64,000 nucleotides of DNA from assembly GCF_003762835.1 (NCBI RefSeq), contig NZ_RJWA01000001.1:1054001-1118000 (forward strand), read 5' to 3'. The notes beneath the pieces are model-generated. The model did no database searches, was not told where the DNA came from, and saw only the letters and a list, made by a program, of their open reading frames with translations. Positions 39,348-47,487 of the stretch are shown piece after piece (within the stretch, counting starts at the first letter, position 1; each line of letters begins with the position of its first letter). Origin of the DNA: Micromonospora sp. HM5-17 (lineage in GTDB: Bacteria > Actinomycetota > Actinomycetes > Mycobacteriales > Micromonosporaceae). Both the position numbers and the translations under genes were made by a program.

Positions 39348-41923
39348 TTCGTTACCCCCATCCTGGTCGGAAGGCCGAGCGCCACCGGCCGGCGGTCCGG
39401 ACGGGCCGGAACGGGCTGTCCCCGTTCCACCTCGAACGTGATCGACGGGTCCGGTACGTCCGGCGCGTTGACGAAGGACGTGAACCGGCGCAGCCGGTCC
39501 GGGTCGGCGAGGGTCTCCCGCCACTCGTCGGTGTACGACTCGACGTGTCGGGCCATCGCGGCGTCCAGTTCGGCGCAGAGCCCGAGCGCGTCGTCGACGA
39601 TGACCGACCGCAGGTGGTCCAGCCCGCCGTCCAGCGCCTCGATCCAGGCGGCGGTGCGCTGGAGCCGGTCCGCGGTGCGGATGTAGAACATCAGGAACCG
39701 GTCGACGTAGCGGACCAGCTCCTCGGTGGAGAGGTCGGCGGCGAAGAGCTCGGCGTGTCGGGGCCGGAATCCGCCGTTGCCGCCGACGTAGAGGTTCCAG
39801 CCGCGCTCGGTGGCGATGATGCCGAAGTCCTTGCTCCGGGCCTCGGCGCACTCCCGGGCGCAGCCGGAGACCGCTGCCTTGATCTTGTGGGGTGCGCGAA
39901 GCCCCCGGTAACGCAGTTCCAGGGCGATGGCGAGCCCGACCGAGTCCTGTACGCCGTACCGGCACCAGGTGGAGCCGACGCAGGACTTCACGGTGCGCAG
40001 CGCCTTGCCGTACGCGTGGCCGGACTCGAAGCCGGCGTCGACCAGCCGCTTCCAGATCTTCGGAAGCTGCTCGACCCGGGCCCCGAAGAGGTCGATCCGC
40101 TGCCCGCCGGTGATCTTCGTGTAGAGGTTGAAGTCCCGGGCCACCTCGCCGATGACGATCAGCTTCTCCGGGGTGATCTCCCCACCCGGGATCCGCGGCA
40201 CCACCGAGTACGTCCCGTCCCGCTGGATGTTGGCCAGGAAGTGGTCGTTGGTGTCCTGCAGCGACGCCTGCTCGCCGTCGAGCACGTAGCCGTTACCGAG
40301 CGAGGCGAGGATCGACGCCACCACCGGCTTGCAGATGTCGCAGCCCCGCCCCCGGCCGTGCTCCGCGACGAGCCGGGAGAAGGAGGTGATACCGCGGACC
40401 CGGATGATGTCGAAGAGTTCCTGCCGGCTGTGGTCGAAGTGCTCGCAGAGCGCCTTGCTGAGCGGCACTCCGGAGTCGGCGAGCAGCTGCTTCAGCATCG
40501 GTACGCAGGACCCGCAGCTCGTCCCGGCCCGGGTGCACTCCTTCAGCGCCGGTACGTCGCGGCACCCCTCGGCGATCGCCCCGACGAGCTGGTCCTTGGT
40601 GACCGCGTTGCAGGAACAGACCTGGGCGCTGCCGGGCAGCGCGGCGATCCCGGCGCCGGTCCCGGTGCCGTCGCCGGACGGGGCGAGCAGGGCGAGCGGC
40701 GGGCCGGGCAGCGGGCCGCCGACGCTGGCCCGCAGCGTGGGATAGGCGGTGACGTCGCCGACCAGCACCCCACCGAGCAGTGTCTTGGCGTCGTCGGAGA
40801 GGACCAGCTTGGCGTAGACCCGGGTCGCCGGGTCGACGAACGTGACGTCGAGCGAGCCCGGGCTGCGGCCGTGCGCGTCGCCGAAGGAGGCGACGTCCAC
40901 CCCGAGCAGCTTGAGCTTGGTCGAGGTGTCAGCGCCCGGGAAGCGCGCCGTGCCGCCGACCAGCCGGTCGGCCACCACCTCGGCCATCGCGTAGCCGGGC
41001 GCGACCAGGCCGTAGCAGACCCCCTCGACGGCGGCGCACTCGCCGACGGCCCAGATCCGTTCGTCGGTCGTGCTACGGCAGGTGGTGTCGACCCGGACAC
41101 CGCCACGCTCGCCGAGTTCCAGCCCGGCGGCCCGGGCCAGCTCGTCCCGGGGTCGGATTCCGGCCGCCACCACGACCAGGTCGGCCGGGAGCCAACCACC
41201 GTCGGAGAGGGTCAGCCCGGCCAGCCCACCGTCCGGCCGGGACCGGACGGCGGTGGTGGCGACCCCGAGGTGTGGAGTGACGCCCAGTTCCTCGACGTAG
41301 CGGCGCAGCATCGCCCCGCCCGCCTCGTCGACCTGCATCGGCATCAGCCGGGGCGCGAACTCCACCACGTGGGTGCCGAGGCCGAGCAGCCGCAGCGCGT
41401 TCGCCGCCTCCAGGCCCAGCAGACCGCCTCCGATCACCACGCCGGTCCGCCGGCCCTTGGCGAAGTCGCGGATCGCCGCGAGGTCGTCCAGGGTGCGGTA
41501 GACGAAGACGCCCGGACGTAGCCGCGGGGTCGGCCCGGGGGCGTCCGGTCCCGCGTCGACGTACACGCCGTCGATCGGCGGCACGAACGGGTACGACCCG
41601 GTCGCCAGCACCAGCGCGTCGTACCGGTACTCGCCGGCCCCGGTGCGGACCACCCGGCGGTCCCGGTCGATGGCGAGGGCCGGCTCGCCGAGCCGCAGGT
41701 CGACCCCGTCGTCGGGGCGGTGCAGGTTGAGTTCCTCCGCGCTGACACCGTCGAAGAAGGCGGACAGCCGGACCCGGTCGTACGCCGGCCGGGCCTCCTC
41801 ACCGAGGACCGTGACCTGCCATCGGCCGGCGGTGTCCCGGGAGCGTAGCGCCTCGACGAAGCGCTGGCCCACCATGCCGTTGCCGACGACGACGAGTCGT
41901 CCGCTCGTTTTCTCGCTGCGCAT
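39344..41923 (-). CDS. nirB: Assimilatory nitrite reductase large subunit
   Basis: NirB reduces nitrite to ammonium with NAD(P)H. The 859-residue protein has an FAD/NAD module (VVVGNGMVGQRFVEAL; GVVIGGGLLGLEAANAL), BFD-like [2Fe-2S] cysteines (CSCNAV, then CTRAGTSCGSC near residue 490) and a sirohaem/[4Fe-4S] domain with CVGSTWC and GCAREC as cluster ligands. The ATG at 41923 overlaps the preceding stop. It is the central gene of the operon. Confidence 0.96.
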   Translation of the reverse strand: MRSEKTSGRLVVVGNGMVGQRFVEALRSRDTAGRWQVTVLGEEARPAYDRVRLSAFFDGVSAEELNLHRPDDGVDLRLGEPALAIDRDRRVVRTGAGEYRYDALVLATGSYPFVPPIDGVYVDAGPDAPGPTPRLRPGVFVYRTLDDLAAIRDFAKGRRTGVVIGGGLLGLEAANALRLLGLGTHVVEFAPRLMPMQVDEAGGAMLRRYVEELGVTPHLGVATTAVRSRPDGGLAGLTLSDGGWLPADLVVVAAGIRPRDELARAAGLELGERGGVRVDTTCRSTTDERIWAVGECAAVEGVCYGLVAPGYAMAEVVADRLVGGTARFPGADTSTKLKLLGVDVASFGDAHGRSPGSLDVTFVDPATRVYAKLVLSDDAKTLLGGVLVGDVTAYPTLRASVGGPLPGPPLALLAPSGDGTGTGAGIAALPGSAQVCSCNAVTKDQLVGAIAEGCRDVPALKECTRAGTSCGSCVPMLKQLLADSGVPLSKALCEHFDHSRQELFDIIRVRGITSFSRLVAEHGRGRGCDICKPVVASILASLGNGYVLDGEQASLQDTNDHFLANIQRDGTYSVVPRIPGGEITPEKLIVIGEVARDFNLYTKITGGQRIDLFGARVEQLPKIWKRLVDAGFESGHAYGKALRTVKSCVGSTWCRYGVQDSVGLAIALELRYRGLRAPHKIKAAVSGCARECAEARSKDFGIIATERGWNLYVGGNGGFRPRHAELFAADLSTEELVRYVDRFLMFYIRTADRLQRTAAWIEALDGGLDHLRSVIVDDALGLCAELDAAMARHVESYTDEWRETLADPDRLRRFTSFVNAPDVPDPSITFEVERGQPVPARPDRRPVALGLPTRMGVTN

Positions 41924-43395
41924 CAGGCTGCCACCTCTTCCGCCGTGTCGGGTGTGTCTACCGCGGACAGCCAGTCGAGGATCCCCTCGACGGCGTCCCG
42001 GCAGCTGCCGCAGCCGGTGGTCGCCCGGGTGGCGGCTACCAGGTCGTCCATGGTCCGGGCTCCGGCGCGCCAGGAGCGCACCAGCGCGCCCTTGCGCACG
42101 GTGTTGCACTGGCAGACGGTCGCCGCGTCCGGCATCAGCGCCGGCGACTCGGTCGTGGTCGGGGCCGCCGCGTCGCGGCTGCGGCCGAGCAGCAGGGTCC
42201 GGCGGTCCAGCGGCACCGGGGCACCGCGGTCGAAGAGCTGGATGACGGTGCCGACCGACGGGTTGTCGCCAAGCATGATCGCCGCGGTCAGCCGTTCGCC
42301 GACGATCCGCAGCCGTGCGTACGTCCCGCGGGCCGGGTCGGAGAAGCTCAGCTCCTCGACGTCGGGATCGCCGCCGCCCTCCGGGTCGCCCATCGCCGCC
42401 AGGTCGATGCCGGCGGCCTTCAGCCGGGTCACCGGGGGCCGGGGACGATAGCGTTCCCGCGGGTTCTCCCCGGTCAGCACCCGGGCCAGCACCCGCGCCT
42501 GCTCCCAGGCCGGCGCGACCAGCCCGGTCACCACCCCGTCGTGCTCGGCGCAGTCGCCGAGCGCCGAGATGTCCGGGTCGCTGGTGCGCAGCCGGTCGTC
42601 GACCACCACCCCCCGGTTCACGGTCAGCCCGGCGGCGCGGGCGAGCGTCACCTCGGGGCGGACCCCGCAGGAGAGGACCAGCAGGTCGGTCTCCAGCTCC
42701 CGTCCGTCGGAGAGGGCCAGGCGTACCCCGTCGGGCCCGGCGTCGACCGCGGTCGCCGCTACCTCCAGGTGGGTGGTGACGCCGAGCCCGGCCAGGGTCC
42801 GGGCCAGCACCGCGCCGGCGGCGGGGTCGAGCTGCCGTTCCATCAGGTGTCCGACCGGATGCACGACCTGAACGTCCAGCCCCCGGGCCGCCAGTCCCCG
42901 CGCCGCCTCCAGCCCGAGCAGCCCGCCGCCGAGCACCACCGCCCGGCGCGCCCGGGCCGCGACGGCGAGGATCCGGCGGCAGTCGTCCAGGGTCCGGAAG
43001 ACCGCCACCCGCGCCGGCAGCCGTTCCGGGTCGAGCCCACGCACCGGCGGGACCAGCGCCCGGCCGCCGGTGGCGAGCACCAGGTGGTCGTAGCCGAGCA
43101 TGTCGCCCCGGTCGGTGGCGACGGTGTGGGCCGCCGGGTCGACGGCGGTGACCCGGACCCCGGGCCGGACGGCGATCCCGTGCCCCGCCGCCTCGGCCAG
43201 TTCCACACCGGACTCGTCGACCGTGCCGGCGAGCAGGCTGGAGAGCATGATCCGGTTGTAGGCACGGTGCGGCTCGGCCCCGAGCACCGTCACCTTGACG
43301 TCGGGCGAGTGGGCCGGTAGCTCGGCTGCCAACCGGGCCCCGGCCATGCCGTGTCCGACGATGACGATCCGGTTGCCTGACGTACCCACGGTCAC
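41923..43395 (-). CDS. FAD-dependent oxidoreductase with BFD-like cluster, NasB-like
   Basis: A 490-residue flavoprotein like the N-terminal half of NirB: IVIVGHGMAGARLAAEL, AYNRIMLSSLLAG, AVVLGGGLLGLEAARGL. The C-terminal BFD-like [2Fe-2S] domain has CQCNTV and TTGCGSC. It lacks the sirohaem domain. Located directly after nasA, it is probably the electron-donating subunit of assimilatory nitrate reductase (inference by position). The start GTG 43395 has GAAGGAAG upstream; GTG 43413 is the alternative. Confidence 0.85.
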   Translation of the reverse strand: MTVGTSGNRIVIVGHGMAGARLAAELPAHSPDVKVTVLGAEPHRAYNRIMLSSLLAGTVDESGVELAEAAGHGIAVRPGVRVTAVDPAAHTVATDRGDMLGYDHLVLATGGRALVPPVRGLDPERLPARVAVFRTLDDCRRILAVAARARRAVVLGGGLLGLEAARGLAARGLDVQVVHPVGHLMERQLDPAAGAVLARTLAGLGVTTHLEVAATAVDAGPDGVRLALSDGRELETDLLVLSCGVRPEVTLARAAGLTVNRGVVVDDRLRTSDPDISALGDCAEHDGVVTGLVAPAWEQARVLARVLTGENPRERYRPRPPVTRLKAAGIDLAAMGDPEGGGDPDVEELSFSDPARGTYARLRIVGERLTAAIMLGDNPSVGTVIQLFDRGAPVPLDRRTLLLGRSRDAAAPTTTESPALMPDAATVCQCNTVRKGALVRSWRAGARTMDDLVAATRATTGCGSCRDAVEGILDWLSAVDTPDTAEEVAA

Positions 43396-43429
43396 CTCGC
43401 TTCCTTCACGCACGTTGCTGCCACCCGGC

Positions 43430-45556
43430 TCACGCCTTCTCGACCCGCACCGCGCAGACCTTGAACTCCGGCATCCGAGAGACCGGATCCAGAGCGTCGC
43501 TGGTCACCGAGTTGATCCGGGCCGTACCCGGCCAGTGGAACGGGGCGAAGACGGTGTCGGGACGGATGCCCGGGCTGAGCCGCGCGGGGGCCCGCATCTC
43601 GCCCCGGCGACTGGTCACCCGAACCTCGTCGCCGTCGTCGATGCCGAGCCGGACCGCCAGGTCCGGGTGGAGCTCCACGAAGGCGCCCGGCGCGGCCGTC
43701 CGCAGGGGCGCGATCCGCCGGGTCTGTGCCCCGGACTGGTACTGCGCCAGCACCCGACCCGTGGTGAGGTAGAGCGGGTAGTCGGGAGTCGGCTCCTCGT
43801 CGGCCGGGCGGTACTCCACCGGAACGAAGCGGGCACGTCCGTCCGGGGTGGGGAACCGGTCCGTGAACATTCGGGGCGAGCCCGGCAGGTTTGGCTCCGG
43901 GCACGGCCAGAAGACCCCGTCCTCGGCGTCGATCCGTTCCCAGCTGATCCCCGCGTAGTCGGCGATCCCGCCGGCCGAGGCGTGCCGCAGTTCGGCGAAG
44001 ACCTCGCGGGGCTCCACCGGGAAGCGGAGACCGGCGCCGGCCGCCGTCACCGGGGCGAGCCGCCCGGCCAGGTCGGCGAGGATCTCCAAGTCGGTCCGAA
44101 CGCCGGCCGGTGGTGGGCGGAGCGCCCGGCGGCGCAGCACCCGTCCCTCCAGGTTGGTCATCGTCCCGTCCTCCTCGGCCCACTGCGCGGTGGGGAGGAC
44201 CACGTCGGCGAGTTCCGCGGTCTCGGAGCGGACGAAGTCGGCGACGACCAGCAGGTCGAGGGCGCGCAGCCGTGCGGTGACCCGGGCGGCCCGGGGCGCC
44301 GAGACCACCGGGTTGGAGCCGAAGACCAGCAGCGCCTTCGGACCGTCGGCGGTGCCGAGGGCGCTGAGCAGTTCGTACGCGGAGAGGCCCGGCCCGGGCA
44401 GCGTCTCGGGACGTACGCCCCAGACCGCGGCGACGTGGGCGCGGGCGGCGGGGTCGTCGATCCGCCGGTAGCCGGGGAGCTGGTCGGCCTTCTGCCCGTG
44501 CTCGCGGCCACCCTGCCCGTTGCCCTGTCCGGTGAGGCAGCCGTACCCGGAGCCGGGGCGGCCGGGGAGCCCGAGCGCCAGCGCGAGGTTGATGAACGCG
44601 GTCACCGTGTCGACGCCCTTGGCGTGCTGCTCGGCTCCGCGGGCGGTGAGGATGATCGCCCGCTCGGCGGTGCCGAGGGCCCGGGCCGCCGCCTCCAGGT
44701 CGGCCACCGGCACCCCGGAGAGCTGTTCGACCCGGGCCGGCCAGTAGCTCGCCACCACCCGCCGGACCTCGGTGAACCCCGTGGTCCGGGCGGCGATGTA
44801 GTCCTTGTCGAGCCAGCCCTCGGCGAGCGCGATGTGCAGCAGCGCGTTGGCGACCGCGAGGTCGGTGCCGGGGGTGGGTTGCAGGTGCAGGGTGGCCTGC
44901 CGGGCGGTGGCGGTGACCCGGGGGTCGATGACGATCAGGGTGCCGCCGCGCTGCCGCTGCTCCACCAGGTAGCGGACCAGGGGCGGCATGGTCTCGGCGA
45001 CGTTGGCGCCGACCAGTAGCAGGGTGTCGGCGGTGGCGAGGTCGGCCAGTGGAAAGGGCAGGCCCCGGTCGACGCCGAAGGCGCGGTTGCCGGCCGCCGC
45101 CGCCGAGGACATGCAGAACCGGCCGTTGTAGTCGATGTTGCGGGTGCCGAGGACGACGCGGGCGAACTTGCCGAGCGCGTACGCCTTCTCGTTGGTCAGG
45201 CCGCCGCCGCCGAAGACCGCGACCGCGTCCCGGCCGTACGCCGTCTGGACCCGTCGGATCCCGGCCTCGACCCGGTCCAGCGCCTCGGTCCAGCTCGCCG
45301 GCCGCAGGTCGCCGTCGGGTCGGTCCCGCAGCAGGGGCGTGGTGAGCCGGTTCGGGTGGTCGAGGAGCTCGGCGGCGGTCCAGCCCTTCTGACAGAGCCC
45401 GCCGCGGTTGGTCGGAAACCGCCGGGGCAGCACCCGAACCCCGGAGTCGGTACGGCGCAGCGTCATGCCGCACTGCAACGCACAGTATGGGCAGTGGGTG
45501 GCGACGTCCTGGGACACATCCGCCGAATGCGTCGCAGCTCGTGCACCGTCTGTCAT
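43430..45556 (-). CDS. nasA: Assimilatory nitrate reductase catalytic subunit
   Basis: A 708-residue molybdopterin oxidoreductase. The [4Fe-4S] cysteines CPYCALQC (near 22-29) and CQKGW lie at the N-terminus; YNGRFCMSSAAAAGNRAFG and the molybdopterin dinucleotide-binding region follow, and the C-terminal domain shows TGRVLAQYQSGAQTRR and APFHWPGTARIN. There is no Tat signal, so it is cytoplasmic and assimilatory. The ATG at 45556 is chosen because an in-frame TTG farther upstream lies within the GlnR-like box. First gene of the nas-nir operon. Confidence 0.93.
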   Translation of the reverse strand: MTDGARAATHSADVSQDVATHCPYCALQCGMTLRRTDSGVRVLPRRFPTNRGGLCQKGWTAAELLDHPNRLTTPLLRDRPDGDLRPASWTEALDRVEAGIRRVQTAYGRDAVAVFGGGGLTNEKAYALGKFARVVLGTRNIDYNGRFCMSSAAAAGNRAFGVDRGLPFPLADLATADTLLLVGANVAETMPPLVRYLVEQRQRGGTLIVIDPRVTATARQATLHLQPTPGTDLAVANALLHIALAEGWLDKDYIAARTTGFTEVRRVVASYWPARVEQLSGVPVADLEAAARALGTAERAIILTARGAEQHAKGVDTVTAFINLALALGLPGRPGSGYGCLTGQGNGQGGREHGQKADQLPGYRRIDDPAARAHVAAVWGVRPETLPGPGLSAYELLSALGTADGPKALLVFGSNPVVSAPRAARVTARLRALDLLVVADFVRSETAELADVVLPTAQWAEEDGTMTNLEGRVLRRRALRPPPAGVRTDLEILADLAGRLAPVTAAGAGLRFPVEPREVFAELRHASAGGIADYAGISWERIDAEDGVFWPCPEPNLPGSPRMFTDRFPTPDGRARFVPVEYRPADEEPTPDYPLYLTTGRVLAQYQSGAQTRRIAPLRTAAPGAFVELHPDLAVRLGIDDGDEVRVTSRRGEMRAPARLSPGIRPDTVFAPFHWPGTARINSVTSDALDPVSRMPEFKVCAVRVEKA

Positions 45557-45562
45557 GTCCGA

Positions 45563-45568
45563 AGCGTG
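45563..45568 (-). promoter_or_regulatory. Weak -10 hexamer CACGCT of nasA
   Basis: CACGCT on the minus strand ends 6 nt before the nasA ATG and starts 10 nt after the GlnR-like box. Its deviation from TANNNT fits an activator-dependent promoter. Confidence 0.45.
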
Positions 45569-45578
45569 CCGGCGGCCC

Positions 45579-45616
45579 GTTTCACCATCGGGTCCCGTGT
45601 GTTTCGGGCCTGTCAA
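45579..45616 (-). promoter_or_regulatory. GlnR-like binding site upstream of nasA
   Basis: On the minus strand the sequence reads TTGAC-n6-GAAAC-n6-GACCC-n6-GAAAC, with exact 6-nt spacers. This matches the four-part GlnR box described in Streptomyces (gTnAC-n6-GaAAC repeated). It would cover about -23 to -60 if transcription starts at the ATG, overlapping the -35 region. Confidence 0.65.
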
Positions 45617-45741
45617 GAGCCGCTCACACAGGCTCGGGGCAGCCGGTCGGCCGGTATCCGGATCTGTCGATGCCGTCGGAGCGGGCCGTGGCGGGTGGTC
45701 CCGGGCGTGTCGCGGCCCTTTGCCGAGCCGGTCGCGCCGTC

Positions 45742-45771
45742 TATATCATGAGATCCTGGTTCCATATATCA
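45742..45771 (+). repeat. AT-rich direct repeat before the methyltransferase
   Basis: TATATCA occurs at 45742-45748 and 45765-45771 in an unusually AT-rich patch that runs into the AGGAG ribosome binding site. It may be an operator or carry the promoter of the downstream methyltransferase gene. Confidence 0.45.
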
Positions 45772-45781
45772 GGAGTTGTCG

Positions 45782-46483
45782 ATGGCGGTGGCCTCCCTGT
45801 TCGATGCCGTCGCGGGGTCATACGACGAGTCCCGGCGCCGGCTGGTGCCCTGCTTCGACGACTTCTACGGCACGGCGGTCGAGGTGGCCGCCCCGCCGCT
45901 ACGCCGAGCACGCGCGTTCGGGCGTACCCCGACCCTGCTCGACCTCGGCGCCGGCACCGGACTGCTCTCCCTGCTGCTCGCCGTCGCCGTACCGGGGACC
46001 TGCCCGACCCTGCTGGACGCGGCGCCGGCGATGCTCGCGGTCGCCGAGAGGCTGCTCACCCAGCGTGGGATACCGCACCGGATGGTCGTCGCGGACCTGA
46101 CCGACGCCCTGCCCGGCGGCCCGTACGACGCGGTCGTCTCGGCCCTGGCGATCCACCACCTCGACGACGCCGGCAAGCGCGACCTCTACCGGCGGATCCG
46201 GCAGATCCTCTGCCCGGGTGGGGTGTTCGTCAACGCCGAGCAGGTGGCCGGCCCGACGCCGGACCTGGACCACCGGTACGACGAGGTGTGGCTGGCCCAG
46301 GTCGTCGCGCTCGGCGCCACCGAGGCGGAGATCGCCGCCGCCCGGGAACGGATGGCGTACGACCGCCCGGCGCCGGTGGCGGACCAGTGTCGCTGGCTCA
46401 CCGAGGCCGGCTTCGTCGGGGTCGACTGCTTCTACAAGTCGTGGCGGTTCGCGGTCTTCGGCGGTCGACGGGAACTGGACTGA
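45782..46483 (+). CDS. Class I SAM-dependent methyltransferase
   Basis: A 233-residue methyltransferase. LFDAVAGSYDESRRRLVPCFDDFYG is a typical N-terminus, LLDLGAGTGLLSLLLA motif I, and ALAIHHLDDAGKRDLYRRIRQILCPGGVFVNAE the post-motifs. AGGAG stands 6 nt before the ATG. The substrate is unknown. It is divergent from nasA, which may be chance; nothing in it points to nitrogen metabolism. Confidence 0.85.
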   Translation: MAVASLFDAVAGSYDESRRRLVPCFDDFYGTAVEVAAPPLRRARAFGRTPTLLDLGAGTGLLSLLLAVAVPGTCPTLLDAAPAMLAVAERLLTQRGIPHRMVVADLTDALPGGPYDAVVSALAIHHLDDAGKRDLYRRIRQILCPGGVFVNAEQVAGPTPDLDHRYDEVWLAQVVALGATEAEIAAARERMAYDRPAPVADQCRWLTEAGFVGVDCFYKSWRFAVFGGRRELD

Positions 46484-46566
46484 GGCGTTCCGCGCGGGGC
46501 CGGCGTACGTTCGGCCCGGCCCGGCCTCCTACCACCGGATGGCATCCCCGTGGGTCATACCCGGAG

Positions 46567-46572
46567 TAGGCT
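46567..46572 (+). promoter_or_regulatory. -10 hexamer TAGGCT, leaderless type
   Basis: TAGGCT lies 7 nt before the antitoxin ATG at 46580. Confidence 0.5.
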
Positions 46573-46579
46573 GGCCGCT

Positions 46580-46834
46580 ATGACTGCCAAGGTGACCCTC
46601 TCGTTCTCGGACGAGACGATCGAAGCGGCGCGACGGTTCGCCAAACGCGAAGGAATGTCGCTTTCCGCCTGGATCGACCAGGCCGCCCGGGAGAAGGCGC
46701 TGCGGGAGGTTTTCGCCGAGCACGCGGCGGTGGTCAACCGGGCCGGCCTCGACATCGAGGCCGCCGCCCTCGCCGACGCCCAGGAGGCCGAGCTGGTCAA
46801 CGCGGCGTACCTGGGTCGGCGCGACGCCGCCTGA
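46580..46834 (+). CDS. Antitoxin-like small protein
   Basis: An 84-residue protein. Its first half (KVTLSFSDETIEAARRFAKREGMSLSAWIDQAAREKAL) has the strand-helix-helix pattern of ribbon-helix-helix DNA-binding antitoxins; the second half is acidic and Ala-rich, suited to wrapping a toxin. It precedes a PemK/MazF-type toxin by 49 bases. The leaderless -10 fixes the start. Confidence 0.75.
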   Translation: MTAKVTLSFSDETIEAARRFAKREGMSLSAWIDQAAREKALREVFAEHAAVVNRAGLDIEAAALADAQEAELVNAAYLGRRDAA

Positions 46835-46883
46835 CACGGGAGCGCGGACGGGCGGGAGGGTTGGGCAGGGACGGGTCGGCCAC

Positions 46884-47189
46884 GTGGGGGTGGGCTTGCT
46901 GCGCAGGGGCGAGATCTGGCGGATCGAGGGGGCGCGGAGCCGCCTCGGCCTGGTCATCAGCTCCGACATCTACAACTCGACCGAGGTGCCCATCGTGATC
47001 GTCGCCGAGGTGGTCGAGGAACAGCTGCTCCGGGACTCGCCGCTCGCCGTCGCCATGGGCGAGCACGTGGTGATGCCGGACCGGCTCTCGTCACCACTGA
47101 AGAAGTGGTTCACCGAACGTGTCGGGGTCGCCGACTCCGACACCATGTCCCGGGTCAGCCGGGCACTCCGCATCCTCCAGGACCTCTGA
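46884..47189 (+). CDS. PemK/MazF-family toxin
   Basis: A ~101-residue protein with the MazF/PemK fold markers: LRRGEIWRIEG at the N-terminus, GLVISSDIYNSTEVPIVIVAEV, and a C-terminal helix VSRALRILQDL. Family members are ribosome-independent mRNA endonucleases. The start is uncertain: GTG 46884, GTG 46890 or TTG 46896. The last codons are included in an 18-bp tandem duplication. Confidence 0.75.
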   Translation: MGVGLLRRGEIWRIEGARSRLGLVISSDIYNSTEVPIVIVAEVVEEQLLRDSPLAVAMGEHVVMPDRLSSPLKKWFTERVGVADSDTMSRVSRALRILQDL

Positions 47190-47210
47190 GCGCTCCAGGA
47201 CCTTTGAGCG
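47175..47210 (+). repeat. 18-bp tandem duplication over the toxin stop codon
   Basis: 47175-47192 and 47193-47210 are adjacent 18-base units differing at one position. The first copy contains the last codons and TGA of the toxin gene. The second leaves a spare stop-like TGA downstream. Confidence 0.85.
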
Positions 47211-47425
47211 GCCCGCGGACAGCGCACCGGTGTGGCCCGCCGCCCGGACCTCGTCGGGCCAGATCTCCGGGCGCGCACCCAAAACCGGTACGTCCGCCGG
47301 ACCCCAGCACCCCGGTCACCGCCGCACGGCGGCCGGGCCAGGGGTACGCGCTGGACCCGTCACAGCCGGCCGACGCCCCGAGCGGCACCACCTCACGACC
47401 TGACCGCCCGTGTCGTGCGCGGACC

Positions 47426-47463
47426 GTTGCCGGCCCGACGCGGAGCGCGAACGACCGGGAAAC
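47426..47463 (+). promoter_or_regulatory. GlnR-like binding site upstream of narK
   Basis: The sequence reads GTTGC-n6-GACGC-n6-CGAAC-n6-GAAAC, a degenerate four-part GlnR box with exact 6-nt spacers. Its last GAAAC ends 10 nt before the -10 hexamer, the same distance as at nasA. Confidence 0.5.
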
Positions 47464-47473
47464 CCGCCGCTCC

Positions 47474-47479
47474 TACGGT
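47474..47479 (+). promoter_or_regulatory. -10 hexamer TACGGT of narK
   Basis: TACGGT lies 8 nt before the narK ATG and 10 nt after the GlnR-like box. No ribosome binding site is visible in the gap, so a leaderless mRNA is predicted. Confidence 0.5.
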
Positions 47480-47487
47480 CGGGCGGC

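Noticed and set aside
39545-41521. A 658-codon plus-strand frame opposite nirB
   Set aside because: The complementary strand encodes NirB with all cofactor motifs; this is a GC-driven shadow.
43295-45019. A 574-codon plus-strand frame opposite nasA
   Set aside because: A shadow of the molybdopterin enzyme, with no motif of its own.
45557-45616. A longer nasA start at TTG 45616
   Set aside because: The extra 20 codons coincide with the GlnR-like box and -10 and precede the conserved domain; ATG 45556 fits better.
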